Counted from the first letter of the stretch, positions 42,045-52,114 are shown. The stretch is DNA of 64,000 bases from Notospermus geniculatus (GCA_002633025.1 NMRB01002015.1:39094-103093); one strand, 5' to 3'. Numbers and translations: made by a program. The notes: generated by a model not told the origin, from the sequence alone.

Positions 42045-43515
42045 TTACAATGCGTCTTCATTTTCGATTGGTATATCCCCACTCACAAAGACTGAGCTGC
42101 CAAACATGTACGGCTTAAGTTCGGCTGACAGCGTCTCGAGTTTCGTCGCACCGCGCATGCGCTGCAGCCACGGCCAGAACATAATCAGACAGCTGAACAT
42201 GATGAAAGCACCACCCAGGAAGAAGGAGTTCGAGTAGTCGAACGTGACGTCATACACCCAACCTGAAATTATATAAAGTCCAATGAATTCCTACAGGCCT
42301 ATCGCCTACCAGTTTTTAACCCATGCTCTCCCTCTCCCCCTCTTCTGTCGCCGTCTTCTGGATTACAGTATACACATTCTGTAATTCCTTTTCACACAAC
42401 CGTTAAACTGTGTTTCCACAATGCGTTTGCGGGCGCGGAGGAGGAGGCGGGCGCGGCTGCGAGTGACGTTGGATCGACTATTTTCCACCCGCGCCCGCCT
42501 CCTCCTCCGCGCCCGCAAACGCATCGTGGAAACACGGTCTAAGCTGCTTTTCCACGAGGCGTTTGCGGATGCGGTGTCGGTGGCGAGAGCGGATGGATCG
42601 ATTTTTTTCCACCCGCGCCCGCAAACGCCTCGTGTGGAGTGTTTCCGTGCGCGGAAACGCTCGAAAGCATTTTTTCCGCGCCGTGACCAACGAGGCGGAA
42701 ACAAACAATGCTTTCGAGCGTCTGCCGCTCGAAAATCGCGTGCATGGACAGCCAGCCGTAGGCCTACTTACCCGCGATAGGAGCACCAAATGAGAACCCG
42801 AATGCACTGGACAGCATCACGTATCCATAGGCAGCGGTCAGGAGACGCAGGCCGACAAACTGTTGCAGGACGATGAGAATGAGTCCGCCATAGGGAGCTA
42901 TCAGGAACCCCAGCGCAGAAGAAAACCCTAAAACACCCGGGAAAGTCCTCGTCGCCGGATATGCCGATGCTATAATCCCACTAAGGAACAGTGATCCAAG
43001 ATACAAAGTCAAAATATCCACTTTTTCGTGCTGTCCTCCAAGACCCTGAACAATCCTGCCAACAACATTGAAAATACCTAACAGCGAGATCACGAGGTAA
43101 CTATCACTTTTCGAAAGACCTATTCTGTGTTCGGCAAAAGCCGTGATATGGACGTACAGTATCGAAAGACCACAGGTTAGCAGAAATACGTGACAAAACA
43201 TCAGGACGTAGTTTGAGTCTTTAAACATCTCCACCTGGACTATTTTCGTTTGTTTTTGCTCCCTCTGCCCATCGGCTACGGGAGGCTTACGTATCAATGC
43301 ACCCACGACGCATAGATTCAAATAGATCCCGGCTAAAATGAACATTGAGCCTCGCCATCCGTATTTTTCGATGCTGACGGTCATGATATAGGCCATGGCG
43401 AAGTTACCGGAGCCGCCTCCGCACATCATGAGCCCGTTTGCTAACACCCTCCATTTATCGAAGTAGTGCGAGACGATGGTTGAGCCCGGGATGTATGCCA
43501 GACCACTCCCAACGG
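42045..43515 (-). CDS. SLC16 / monocarboxylate transporter-like protein, last two exons
   Basis: Exon 43515-42772 begins after a TTTCTGTTTCAG acceptor and ends at a GTAAGT donor. Exon 42262-42045 begins after TTTCAG and ends at TAA. Both junctions fall after codon base one, and the frame is continuous (A-G-W-V-Y-D). The protein has the MCT hallmarks GSGLAYIPG...S-H-Y-F-D-K-W-R-V-L-A-N-G, GWRGSMFILAGIYLNL, and a short charged central loop with KPPVADG. Six or so further hydrophobic helices follow, ending APIAGWVYD, a segment that opens the last helix in the family. About eight or nine of the twelve expected membrane helices are present. The first exons (including the D-G-G-W-G-W motif) were not found in the window; upstream on this strand is repeat DNA. 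The likely role is H+-coupled or facilitated transport of monocarboxylates or related acids in the plasma membrane, by family. The substrate is unknown. Confidence 0.85.
42411..42732. repeat. Three consecutive GC-rich hairpins in the transporter intron
   Basis: Hairpin 1 (42411-42536): GATGCGTTTGCGGGCGC-type left half against GCGCCCGCAAACGCATC. Hairpin 2 (42546-42640): CCACGAGGCGTTTGCGGATG against CCGCAAACGCCTCGTG. Hairpin 3 (42641-42732): GCTCGAAAGCATTTTTTCCG against CAATGCTTTCGAGC. They lie between donor 42771 and acceptor 42263. The long Arg-rich frames in this stretch are a by-product of composition. Confidence 0.8.
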
Positions 43516-44007
43516 CTGAAACAGAAAAGAACGTTTAGACATTCCACCCCTGTATATTCAAACCCGGCCCGACCTGAAACGTGCAAGTTAGAACATTCTA
43601 TACAGGGTGGCCCAAAAAAGCGCAACATGAGGAGCCCAATTTTGGTCTGGAGACCAGGATGTATAATGTCCATTTCAAACCCAGTAATAACCTGATAACA
43701 AGTAGGTCAGGGTAGGATTAGTCATAAATAGGCCTGGGCCCGGTTGCACCAAACTTAAGTATCTTACTTATCGTAAGATACGGAATTTGGGACAACCCTA
43801 AGACATGTCGTAACTGCATAAACAAGAACGTTAGGGCGATGTCCTAAGACATCGATCTTAACGCGAACATAAACAGCGCGAACATACACACCCTTATGCA
43901 TTTTCCATTGAATTATGAAGGTAAACGCGGAAATTAGTATTTGCGGTTTTCAAAAATGATAAATTCGCCAACTTTTAGCGTCGCGACAATTTCACGGTTT
44001 ACAGTAT

Positions 44008-44206
44008 ACACTGAATGACAAAAGTCGAAATTAGTCGCTACAATTGTCCGTTCCAAAATACTTTTTGTGGAAACTTTCCATAAATGTTAAAATCTTTTGA
44101 CACTTTTGTGGAGTATTTCAACATGTCGCCAGATCAAGTGTTGTGTAACTGACCATAGCAGCGAATTTCGACTTTTGTCATTCAGTGTATAGAGGCCTTT
44201 ATATGG
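44008..44206. repeat. MITE with CACTGAATGACAAA ends, copy 2
   Basis: TACACTGAATGACAAAAGTC faces GACTTTTGTCATTCAGTGTA; the interior matches 21843-22046 with few changes. Confidence 0.88.
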
Positions 44207-44212
44207 GCGGTT

Positions 44213-44647
44213 ATATCCGCAAAAAGTAGACATTGAAAAACAGAGACGTTGGTTACAAAATCAAAATGGTTTAGGTTAGGATAGCGCCACTAGTTGCAGG
44301 AAGGAAGGCCCAGGAAGTCCAAGCATTCTATTTTACTGAAAAAGATGAGGAAGGGGTTAAATGCGGAAAAAGCGATCGCAGCGCCCCCTTTTATCTTAAT
44401 TCATTGCGTACCGTTCAAAATTATCGCTACGTTTGAAAAATTGAACGTCTCTGAAAAGGCTACGTCTCCAAATTTTGTTAACGACTCCAGTATCACCCAA
44501 CGTCTCCTCTGTGAACGACTCCAAATCACAGCTGAACGTCTCTTTTTTGTCAGAGAACATCTTTGTTTTCTAAAAGCACGACTCTGATTTTGTAACCAAC
44601 GTCTCTGTTTTGTCAACGTCTACTTTTTGCGGATATAACCGCCCATA
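44213..44647. repeat. MITE with TATGGGCGGTTATATCCGC ends, 7-bp duplication
   Basis: TATGGGCGGTTATATCCGCA faces GCGGATATAACCGCCCATA; AAAAAGTAGAC and GTCTACTTTTT continue the inverted repeat. GCCTTTA flanks both sides. Multiple AACGTCTC / GAGACGTT words lie inside. One end of a relative is at 2700-2822. Confidence 0.82.
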
Positions 44648-44930
44648 GCCTTTAGGTGAATACTGTGGTAGCCCTATTTTATTTGTTGTCACTTGTGGGC
44701 AAAGTAAGATTGACTGATTGGCACTCATCTTTGTGAAACGTTACGTAAACCTTTGTTGAATAGGCATTTCTCAGGCCACAACTGGACCAGTGCCCGCATT
44801 CCATTTTTGAATGAAATACCATACCCTGTAATACGGATTGGGCTCATAATGGCCTGGTCACTTTCGAGTAAAACCTGGTCCCCTTGGAGATTTAAAAGGT
44901 GGATGTTGCGCTTTTTTTGTCCACCCTGTA

Positions 44931-46030
44931 TAGAATAGCTGGTATTGTTACATGTATCACATTCGGAACGACCTGAGGCGAACTGCTTATCTGTCCACTG
45001 GGCGGCGCATTTCACCTCGGACACAAGTCCAAGGCAGCCATATTGTTTATCAACAAACCCACGTGACCGACCGTGGGACTATTTTGGCAGAATTTTGGCC
45101 TGTTAAGGGCAAGCCATCGTTTGACATTTTCATATTGCTTGGATTGAGGCCCCTATGAGAAAAGCAATAAAGACACCTCCAGTTGACTGCTTTTATGGTC
45201 CAATGTGATCACTGTGCTTTATAGAAACAGAAAATGAGCAAAGTCCCAAGAATTACAGCTTAATTACATTACATAATCAATAACAAAGAAATTCGCCAAA
45301 CATGAAAAACAGGTACAATTTTCTTGGAGAAGGAGCGTGTAAATGACACATTGAAGGTGTGACAACAATGTCACAAACACATAGAACCTGGGGTGGCGAG
45401 GGTGTCCTGACATGCTCTTCATGTGAACCATACACGCTCAGTACAAAAAGGACAACCAGGAAGTAAAATCCAAATCCAATATGGCCGCCCTGTTTTGGAA
45501 AATCTTGCAGCAATCATGGAATTCGCATGCCGAGTACTCTATACCTGTTGAAAATATTAGCTATCAAAATGGGTGGACTAAGTAGAACAAAACTCGAACT
45601 TTATGATCCACATGTCGTTTGATCTTCAAAATGTAACATTTCCTGGGAAAGTGTACCGATTACTTGTCTTTTGTTTCAACTTATTAGCTAATTAGTTCGT
45701 TCCAAGATGCGTCTCATTCAATTCCTTTTGACTTATAGACCCCAGAGGTGCCTTCATTTCCGTCATACAACTTGTACTTTTATGGTATTTTGACATCTTT
45801 TATTTACGACGCCTGACCACATTTCAAAAATTCACAACAATGGCTCGCCCTTAAGATGTTCAACCTTATTTGCTCCATACGTTGAGGCATATTTTATATA
45901 AACGTACCGGTATCTCACCCAATCTGCCAATTATTGATCCAATAACGCAAAGTTTCTGTGTGACCCAGAGTGAGGGAACTGGGCAAGGGGCTGTGTTGTG
46001 TGTTGGGGTGTTGTTGGGGGTCGCTAGGTT
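44931..46030. other. No gene recognised
   Basis: ATTTCACCTCGGACACAAGTC with AAGGCAGCCAT (45008-45041) recurs in reverse at 47098-47134, a small dispersed repeat. Nothing else. Confidence 0.35.
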
Positions 46031-46082
46031 GTTTCCCTGGCTTCAGCGGACACGTTGATGTCCCTGAAGCCAGGGAAACAGT
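46031..46082. repeat. Perfect 18-bp-stem hairpin
   Basis: TGTTTCCCTGGCTTCAG and CTGAAGCCAGGGAAACAG face each other across a loop that itself contains GGACACGTTGATGTCC. The combined stem is about 22 bp. Confidence 0.8.
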
Positions 46083-46379
46083 TCTTAGTCTATGTCATTA
46101 TTGCTTTATTGGTAAAACCAGGTACTGCTGTTACGGCAGTTTTTGATACATTTGCCATCACGATTAGGGTTAGGGCCAGGCCCAGAGCAGAAATACTGAC
46201 TGCCGTAGGCCTACCCCTAAGAACAGCCTGAATTCTCGGCTATTCTGTGCCTTAATTGAATGATTTATTTAGTCGCATATGGTTGCCATTGCAACATCTT
46301 GAAAAATAACTTAATGAGGAGAAAAAAGAACGAAATACAAAAGATGATAAAAGAAGAAGAAAAGACAAAAAGGAAAAAA

Positions 46380-46455
46380 GCAGCGGACGGGATTCGAACC
46401 CGGGCCCCTTGATTGCGAAGCAACGATCATTCCACCCTGAACCAACCAGACGTGC
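46380..46455 (-). tRNA. tRNA-like sequence, probably a pseudogene (Ala-type)
   Basis: Reading the minus strand, GCTTCGCAA is followed by GGGCCCGGGTTCGAATCCC. That contains a good B box (GGTTCGAATCC) and resembles the anticodon and T arms of alanine tRNA with a CGC-like anticodon. The 5' half (GTTCAGGGTGGAATG) has only a weak A box. I can pair the T arm but not the full acceptor or anticodon stems, so it is likely a pseudogene or SINE head. Confidence 0.4.
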
Positions 46456-46686
46456 AACGTCACCAAGACATGCAACAGCAGTGACGTGCGCTACACCTCA
46501 ACGGCAACGCGCGGTAGCGTTGCTATGATGCGCTTTGGGTAAATCCGCGACGTCATTGTGACGTCATCAATTCATAAATTTGGAATTAAATCTAAATTTA
46601 CAAATAAACTGCTCGGCAAAGTGACAGATTTCGTCATCGATACAACCTTTCCAGTCCTCCTTAATTCTCATGCGAAGTTTCAGCGC
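46456..46686. other. No gene recognised
   Basis: No supported feature. Confidence 0.3.
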
Positions 46687-46690
46687 TTAA

Positions 46691-46874
46691 AGCGAATCGA
46701 AAGTGAAAAAATTTGATTTAGAAACAGAATTTGAAAGGGGACGAATTTTCAGCAAAAAAATGTAAACAAACTTCTCCAGAATGTCAACAAAGAAACTTTC
46801 GTGCATTTTGATTGGCTGAATTTTGTGTTTACAAACACCAGCCAAATGTAAACAAAATCCGCCATCGATTCGCT
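46691..46874. repeat. TTAA-flanked MITE with AGCGAAT ends, copy 2
   Basis: AGCGAATCGA faces TCGATTCGCT; TTAA on both sides (46687-46690 and 46875-46878). The interior matches 40468-40650. Confidence 0.9.
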
Positions 46875-46878
46875 TTAA

Positions 46879-47612
46879 CTATGCCTTACATGGTGTTTTT
46901 GGCATGCTGTTTGCCAGGATGGCCATTTTCTTATATAAGGCGAAATTCAGAGTCGGACCACCTGAGACGTTAGCAGCTTCGCTATCTGACCGCTGCGCGG
47001 CGTTCCGGGTCCTTTGCGTCTAGCGCGTAGGTACTGCAGGTGTGATGAGGCGACCGCATCCAAACAACCAGAAACGCATTGAAATCGTTGCGCTTTCAAG
47101 ATGGCTGCCTTGGAATTGTGTCCGAGGGGAAATGCGAGCGTCTACGGAAATTGCCGAGCAGTTGCCTTCGGAAGTTCCGAATGCATGTATCATCAGTGTA
47201 AGTGCTGCCACCATTTTAAAGGGAATGACCTCGGGTGACTTTCCAGTGGTTGTTTTCGTGCCCGACTATTGACCGCCTCAGCGGGTTCATGGTTCAATTC
47301 AAGGAACAAATTATATAGGTGAAGCACATTTTATGGATCCTTTCTTGAAGTTTAAATGAATACAAAAGATAACTTTCATAATTCATCATAGTCTACTGGG
47401 TCATTTTATATTCACTTAAGTCAATAGGCCAACTATCTAAATCCCATCTTACACTACCTTCCACACATTGACCTTGATATTTTCTATTCATTTATTTAGA
47501 ATTAGAAATGGGCGCATTTGCATTAGTAGTTTCCGCAATAGCCCAGTTAACCTCCGACATAGTCTCGGACACCCAGCCGTTCAGTGCACTCCGCAAACTA
47601 CGTGATATGAAC
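46879..47612. other. No gene; possible exon-like fragment near 47100-47200
   Basis: A 76-codon frame at 47042-47272 includes CATCAG followed by TGTAAGTG, a donor-like word, but no homology is recognised. Confidence 0.25.
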
Positions 47613-47621
47613 GTCTGGGCT

Positions 47622-48110
47622 TAGTCTGGTTCCCTGACCTGCTGTATGGTGGCGCTGACTGATGGTGCGATACAGAGGTCAGGTCAACGCCACCGTTATA
47701 CTGGTCACGTGATCTAAAATTGTCACTGTGAGGATCCTGACAATTTTGCTGTGACGTCACTTAGTAACGGCCTGACAGTAACACGATTTCGCTACATCGA
47801 ACATCAAGCCGATTGTGCAGCCTTTTGACCCTACAACTTCGGGATTATTTCTCTTCCGATACCTGTACAGGACGATGCAGAGGCAGAGCTGATACTACTG
47901 GTACACCTAAAACATTCAGAACACCTGGCATTTTGACAGTTTTCACACACAATGTACAACTCTACTCGTTTACCGGACCCCGATATCCCATAATAGTCAG
48001 CGCATGGCTAATGTTCTGTTTTTAGATCAGTATTGACGGCGGCGTTTACCTGACCTCTGTATCGCACCATCAGTCAGAGCCATCATACAGCAGGTCAGCG
48101 AACCAGCTTA
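47622..48110. repeat. MULE-like MITE with 9-bp target duplication, copy 2
   Basis: TAGTCTGGTTCCCTGACCTG faces CAGGTCAGCGAACCAGCTTA; GTCTGGGCT flanks both sides (47613-47621 and 48111-48119). The interior is the reverse of copy 1 at 41301-41757 (for example ATCGAACATCAAGCCGATTG). Confidence 0.92.
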
Positions 48111-48119
48111 GTCTGGGCT

Positions 48120-48714
48120 ACACCGACATTTCCACTGTAATAGAGTGCATTGTGGGTAATGATGTAGCAGGTCACGTGACATAAGATGGCTGCTTTCATT
48201 AATGGATTATATTTCACCTCACAACCTTCCAAATATGTCTGAATCTGGCAATAAATCGACTGCTGAAGTGATCTAAAACAGCGTACCGGACAACGTCAAC
48301 TTACTGGAGTTGAATTTCAGGCTGACAACTGAGCAGGAATTGAGTATCCGTATGGAAGACGAGGTCGAGAAATCCCAACTGACATTATATGGTCGTCGCC
48401 ATGATGAGATCACATGATCACTTCTCTTGCCCAATCAGCAGCCGGATTGTGATTTTCAAATGGGAGGAATCGACGGATGGGAATGAATGACTAGCTCTGT
48501 CCCTGATTAGCCAATCAGCGACGGGTGTTGAAATAAAATCACCCATTACAACGGAATGTGAGCTGTGTCCCAGACCCTCGTATTTGCTATGCATTATACA
48601 GGGTCTGGGCGCCCGAGACTACCTCCGACAACGTCGGGGGCGTTGTTAAAGCGTACTCGAACAGCTACGTGGTGGTAGACCAAACTGGGCCGTTGCAAAA
48701 CCTCACTAAACGTA
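48120..48714. other. No gene recognised
   Basis: CCAGACCCTCGTATTT ... CAGGGTCTGGG (about 48571-48609) is a small inverted repeat. No coding support. Confidence 0.35.
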
Positions 48715-48718
48715 TTAA

Positions 48719-48945
48719 GACCCGTTTTCCACTAACAACGGATTTCGCCGTGATTTTCGGCGAGCGGTGCGGTTTTCACATGGTTCGGGGTAATCCTCCG
48801 ATAGTAGGGAGTTTTCGCAAAGCCCCCGAAACGCCAACGCGAACGTCTATCCTTTTGTTCGGTGCTCTCTTCGTGGCATCGAACAATGGGCCTGGCGTTC
48901 GCGTTGGCGTTTCGGGGGCTTTGCGAAAACTCCCCATTTTAACAA
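48719..48945. repeat. 'tttccacta' MITE half with an inserted long-TIR MITE
   Basis: TTAA (48715-48718) precedes GACCCGTTTTCCACTAAC, and GGTTTTCACATGGTTCGGGG and CCTCCGATAG match 61620-61670. At 48806-48936 a MITE with about 38-bp perfect ends (GGGAGTTTTCGCAAAGCCCC / GGGGCTTTGCGAAAACTCCC) interrupts it. TTTAACAAT resumes afterwards as in the uninterrupted 61-kb copy. Confidence 0.72.
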
Positions 48946-48948
48946 TAC

Positions 48949-50102
48949 ATGTATAGTCCGTTCCAGATACCTAAGGCAAATGGTACTAGGTTGAACTCGG
49001 TTCATTCCCATTTCGCCAAATTGCATTTCGCCAAATTCCCAGTTTGCCAAAAAAAGTTCCATTTCGCCAAATCCCATTTTGCCAAATTCCCATTTCGCCA
49101 AATTCCCAATTCGCCAAATTCCCATTTCGCCAAATTCCCATTTCGCCAAATTCCCGTTTTGCCAAATTCCCATTTCGCCAAATTCCCATTTCGCCAAATT
49201 CCCGTTTTGCCAAATTCCCATTTCGCCAAATTTGTTATTCAGGCTATAACCCCTAATCTAATGGACCGATCCAACGCAAAGTACTTCAAAATAGAGGGTT
49301 AGGGTTAGGATAAGGCCCTAGGTTATCAAACTGTTTCACTCAGGATTTGGAAGGGATGGGGCCTATGTCTCCACCTTCAAAAAGGACGGGTGTAATGTAC
49401 CACACCCAAGGTTACACAACTCTAGCAGTGTTTGTTCCCTTGACTATATCTGCGCTTATGTCAGTAAGGGAGCAAACACTGCTAGAGGAGTGTAACCCAA
49501 GGTATACCAGAAGAACAAGAAAATTGAAATTAAAAGCAATCGTTATCGTTGAAGAATTTACCTAGAAAATAACAGTCTTCTTTGGAATGATTAATTTGTT
49601 ACACTTCTAACCCTGCTTCAAAAATTGTTAATATTTCGAACGATTCATTTTGAAAGAACACAGGGGGTGTCAAGTAAAGTTTTGGCGAAACGGGAATTTG
49701 GCGAAATGGGGAATTTGGCCAAATGGGAATTTGGCGAAACGGGAATTTGGCGAAATGGGAAGTTGGCAAATTGGGAATTTGGCAAAATGGGATTTTGGCA
49801 AAATGGGAATTTGGCCAAATGGGAATTTGGCGAAATGGGATTTGGCAAAATGGGACTTGGCGAAATGGGATTTGGCGAAATGGGAAGTCACCGTTGAACT
49901 CTGCAATGTTACACGACCCTGTTCACTATATTGACGAGCTATTGCACAATACTTTAACAGGCGAATCAATGATGAAGTTAATAATGCATGTCACCTTGCC
50001 TATTGGCTGTGTTTGTGGTCAAGCTGTTAGTAATAGACTAACCACAACTGACAAGGTCAGCCAAGTGCGATTTGCCTTAGGTATCTGGAATGGACTATAC
50101 AT
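48949..50102. mobile_element. Foldback-like element with inverted minisatellite arrays
   Basis: Outer inverted ends ATGTATAGTCCGTTCCAGAT and ATCTGGAATGGACTATACAT continue through ACCTAAGGCAAAT for about 33 bp. Just inside each end lies a tandem array of a 15-16 bp unit: CCATTTCGCCAAATT at 49008-49230, and the reverse complement AATTTGGCGAAATGG at 49680-49888. The arrays are thus part of the inverted structure. Between them sits unrelated DNA with a nested hairpin (AACTCTAGCAGTGTTTG / CAAACACTGCTAGAG, 49408-49500). No transposase frame. The frames translating as repeated GNLAKWEFGE-type peptides are the arrays read as protein. Foldback elements of flies share this logic of long inverted tandem arrays; the homology is not claimed. 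Confidence 0.75.
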
Positions 50103-50176
50103 GGCATTTTTAAATTATAATATAATTTATAATTATAATTTATAATTTATAATTATAATTAAAATTATCCCAATGC
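50103..50176. repeat. TATAATTTATAATTA palindrome
   Basis: 50113-50165 alternates ATTATAATTTATA in both orientations; simple AT-rich DNA. Confidence 0.6.
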
Positions 50177-50180
50177 CTAA

Positions 50181-50329
50181 AGCCGGTGACAGACTACCGC
50201 GACGCCGCGCGGAGCTAAGCGTTTTCTTTTGTGTTTTCAGGCACCACTGAGCACCATGTGCAGTGGAGCACAAAAACACAAAAGAAAACGCGTCGCTCCG
50301 CGTCGCGTACGCACTAGTCTGTCACCGCC
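50181..50329. repeat. TTAA-type MITE (GTGACAGACT ends)
   Basis: AGCCGGTGACAGACTACCGC faces GCACTAGTCTGTCACCGCC. Inner ends are CGTTTTCTTTTGTGTTTT / AAAACACAAAAGAAAACG. Flanks are CTAA (50177-50180) and TTAA (50330-50333). Terminal relative of 21426-21562. Confidence 0.8.
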
Positions 50330-50522
50330 TTAAGAAAACCACTCCGTTCGCCGCAAACCGCGGCGGAAACCGCAACAGTGGGAACGGACATAAGCAGATT
50401 AGCCTAGGCGTACATGTAGGCCTATGCGTGTTGCGTAGTCCGTTTATGGAGGGCGCATCCATTTTTCCAATACCGAATCCATCGACCAAGAAGCTAACCC
50501 CCTTTTTCGACTCAACTATAGT

Positions 50523-50640
50523 GGGTCATATGAATAAAGACTAGCAAATGCTTTTACTTGAATTTTGCAATACAAATGCACTAAGCAAGGGTGTACAAAT
50601 CTGAAGTAAAAGCATTTGCTAGTCTCTATTCATATGACCC
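50523..50640. repeat. MITE with GGGTCATATGAATAAAGA ends
   Basis: GGGTCATATGAATAAAGACT faces AGTCTCTATTCATATGACCC; related to 37929-38041. Confidence 0.88.
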
Positions 50641-50653
50641 AATAGGCCTATAA

Positions 50654-50909
50654 GCCGTGGCCACGCTAGTGACTCAGCTTTTTTCGTACGCGATTTTACT
50701 CATGCATAACTAATCGTGTTGACTATTTTTGCAGTTGTTCCGGCAAATAGAACGGGTGACAGCTTGTTTTTTAATCACCATGGTGATTACAAGACAAGCT
50801 GTCACCACTTCTATTTGCCGAAACAACTGCAAATTAATAGTCAACACGATTAGTTATGCATGAGTAAAATCGCGTACGAAAAAAAGCTGAGTCGCCAGCG
50901 TGGTGGCTA
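50654..50909. repeat. 256-bp near-perfect palindromic MITE
   Basis: Both halves (about 115 bp each) match in reverse, e.g. CATGCATAACTAATCGTGTT against AACACGATTAGTTATGCATG and GGGTGACAGCTTGT against ACAAGCTGTCACC. They are centred on AATCACCATGGTGATTA. The loop is essentially absent. Confidence 0.9.
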
Positions 50910-51262
50910 CACTACATACACATAAAATCCCCAGGTTTTTTGCGGTCACACCTTTGAATTGCCGGGCTTCGAGAAACCCGTGTCTGAAAAACACGGGGTT
51001 TTGAGACACGGCAAGCTCGCCGTGCTTTTCGAAATCCCAGTGTTTACGTTAGTTCTTAGCACGGCGACAGATGGCGCAGCCATTAAATGACGTCGTTTCC
51101 GCGCCTCCAAGAATGTGTGCCAATGCAGAAATGACCGAAGAGTCGGTGCATGCAGCACAACTGTCGCCGGGCTACTACAGTGTGACCTCTCGCCGATATT
51201 TTTGTACACACGGGTTCGACACGGGTCTGGAAAAACACGGGTATTTTCAACAGGTGTAACCT
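50909..51262. repeat. MITE rich in AACCCGTGT/ACACGGGT words
   Basis: CTACACTACATAC at the left and TCAACAGGTGTAACC at the right, with many ACACGGG / CCCGTGT and CACGGCAAGCTCGCCGTG stems; a relative of 12994-13443. Confidence 0.6.
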
Positions 51263-51271
51263 TAGCTATTA

Positions 51272-51450
51272 GTCGGGTTCCAAATTGTCAAAAATAGGGT
51301 CCCGTGGGAATTTCGTGAAGAAAGTTGCCGACATACCTCAATCGAAAGAGTAGCACTTCATTTCTTGTTCAGGACGTGATACTCTTTCGATTGAGGTATG
51401 TCGGCACCTTTCTTCACGAAATTCCCACAGAATACAATTTGGCACCTGAC
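51272..51450. repeat. 179-bp deletion derivative of the long-arm palindromic element
   Basis: Opens GTCGGGTTCCAAATTGTCAA and closes AATACAATTTGGCACCTGAC, flanked by TA (51270-51271, 51451-51452). It keeps only the outer 85-90 bp of each arm of 52344-53820. Confidence 0.93.
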
Positions 51451-51452
51451 TA

Positions 51453-52110
51453 TATAGAGGTTTCGCAAACCTGACGAAACACGAAGTATGAAATACGAAA
51501 TCGGACGTCATTTCCATGACGTAATGTATTTCTGGACATGGTTGGTACCACAAGTAACGCCTGCCGCATGAGTGTCTTTTAGCCTATGACGCAAGACCGA
51601 TAGAGTTGCGGTGTATAATAAACTTTGAAATTTATCTTTCGTTTTCACTTCGTAGCTAATGTACGAAGTGGAAATTTAAAAATTCAAGATGCACCATCTC
51701 TCGGTGTTACACTGAAAAAAAATTTCGGCTCATGTTGAGTACTTTGGGCTACTCATCAGTCATTTTGTCCGTGAGATGAGTAGAAAGGTACTAATTGGGT
51801 ACTAATTTGGTACTCATCGGGCCAAGGAGCTGCATCTGGAGTTCCTTGCTACTCGCTATAAGTATCTTTCTACTAGCTATGAGTATCTTTCCACTCAATA
51901 TGAGTACCTTTCTACTCATCTCACGGACAAAACGAGTACCCCGAAAGTACTCAACATGATTAGGATTTTTTTTCAGTGTACATGATATACTAAAAGACGC
52001 ACTGGCAGCAGGGGACATTTGTGGTACCAACCATCTCCAGAAATACATAAGGTCCTGGAAATGAGGCCGAATTTCGTATTTCGTACTTGGTTAGATTTGC
52101 GAAACCTCGC
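51453..52110. repeat. Element with GAGGTTTCGCAA..GACGAA ends and a nested TA-MITE
   Basis: The outer ends GAGGTTTCGCAAACCTGACG (51458) and GATTTGCGAAACCTC (52093-52107) are inverted. CTAAAAGACGC, GGTTGGTACCACAA and CCAGAAATACAT words recur in reverse. Nested at 51710-51978 is an element with CACTGAAAAAAAA / TTTTTTTTCAGTG ends flanked by TA, full of GAGTACTTT / TACTCATCTCACGGACAAAA inverted words. Confidence 0.78.
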
Positions 52111-52114
52111 TATT

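Larger units (their letters stand above)
43603..44928. repeat. Mariner-type MITE ends CAGGGTGG(C)CCAAAAAAGCG enclosing other MITEs
   Basis: CAGGGTGGCCCAAAAAAGCG faces GCGCTTTTTTTGTCCACCCTG; TA on both sides, in an extended ATTCTATA/TATAGAAT context. The ends are 1.3 kb apart because at least two MITEs (44008-44206, 44213-44647) sit between them. CAGGGTG...CC termini with TA are typical of mariner-type elements. No transposase frame. Confidence 0.72.

Noticed and set aside
42363-42807. Arg-rich frames of 68-119 codons on both strands
   Set aside because: They arise from GC-rich hairpins inside the transporter intron. Overlapping frames on both strands with RRRRARARKR composition are a by-product of the inverted repeats.
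46380-46455. Functional tRNA-Ala
   Set aside because: The B box is good, but the acceptor and anticodon stems do not pair well by eye. Listed only as tRNA-like.
48847-49934. Long frames on both strands translating as repeated GNLAKWEFGE and FAKFPFRQIP peptides
   Set aside because: They are the 15-16 bp minisatellite arrays read as protein. Many frames are open at once because the unit length is near a multiple of three and lacks stops. No start, domain or conservation argument supports a gene.
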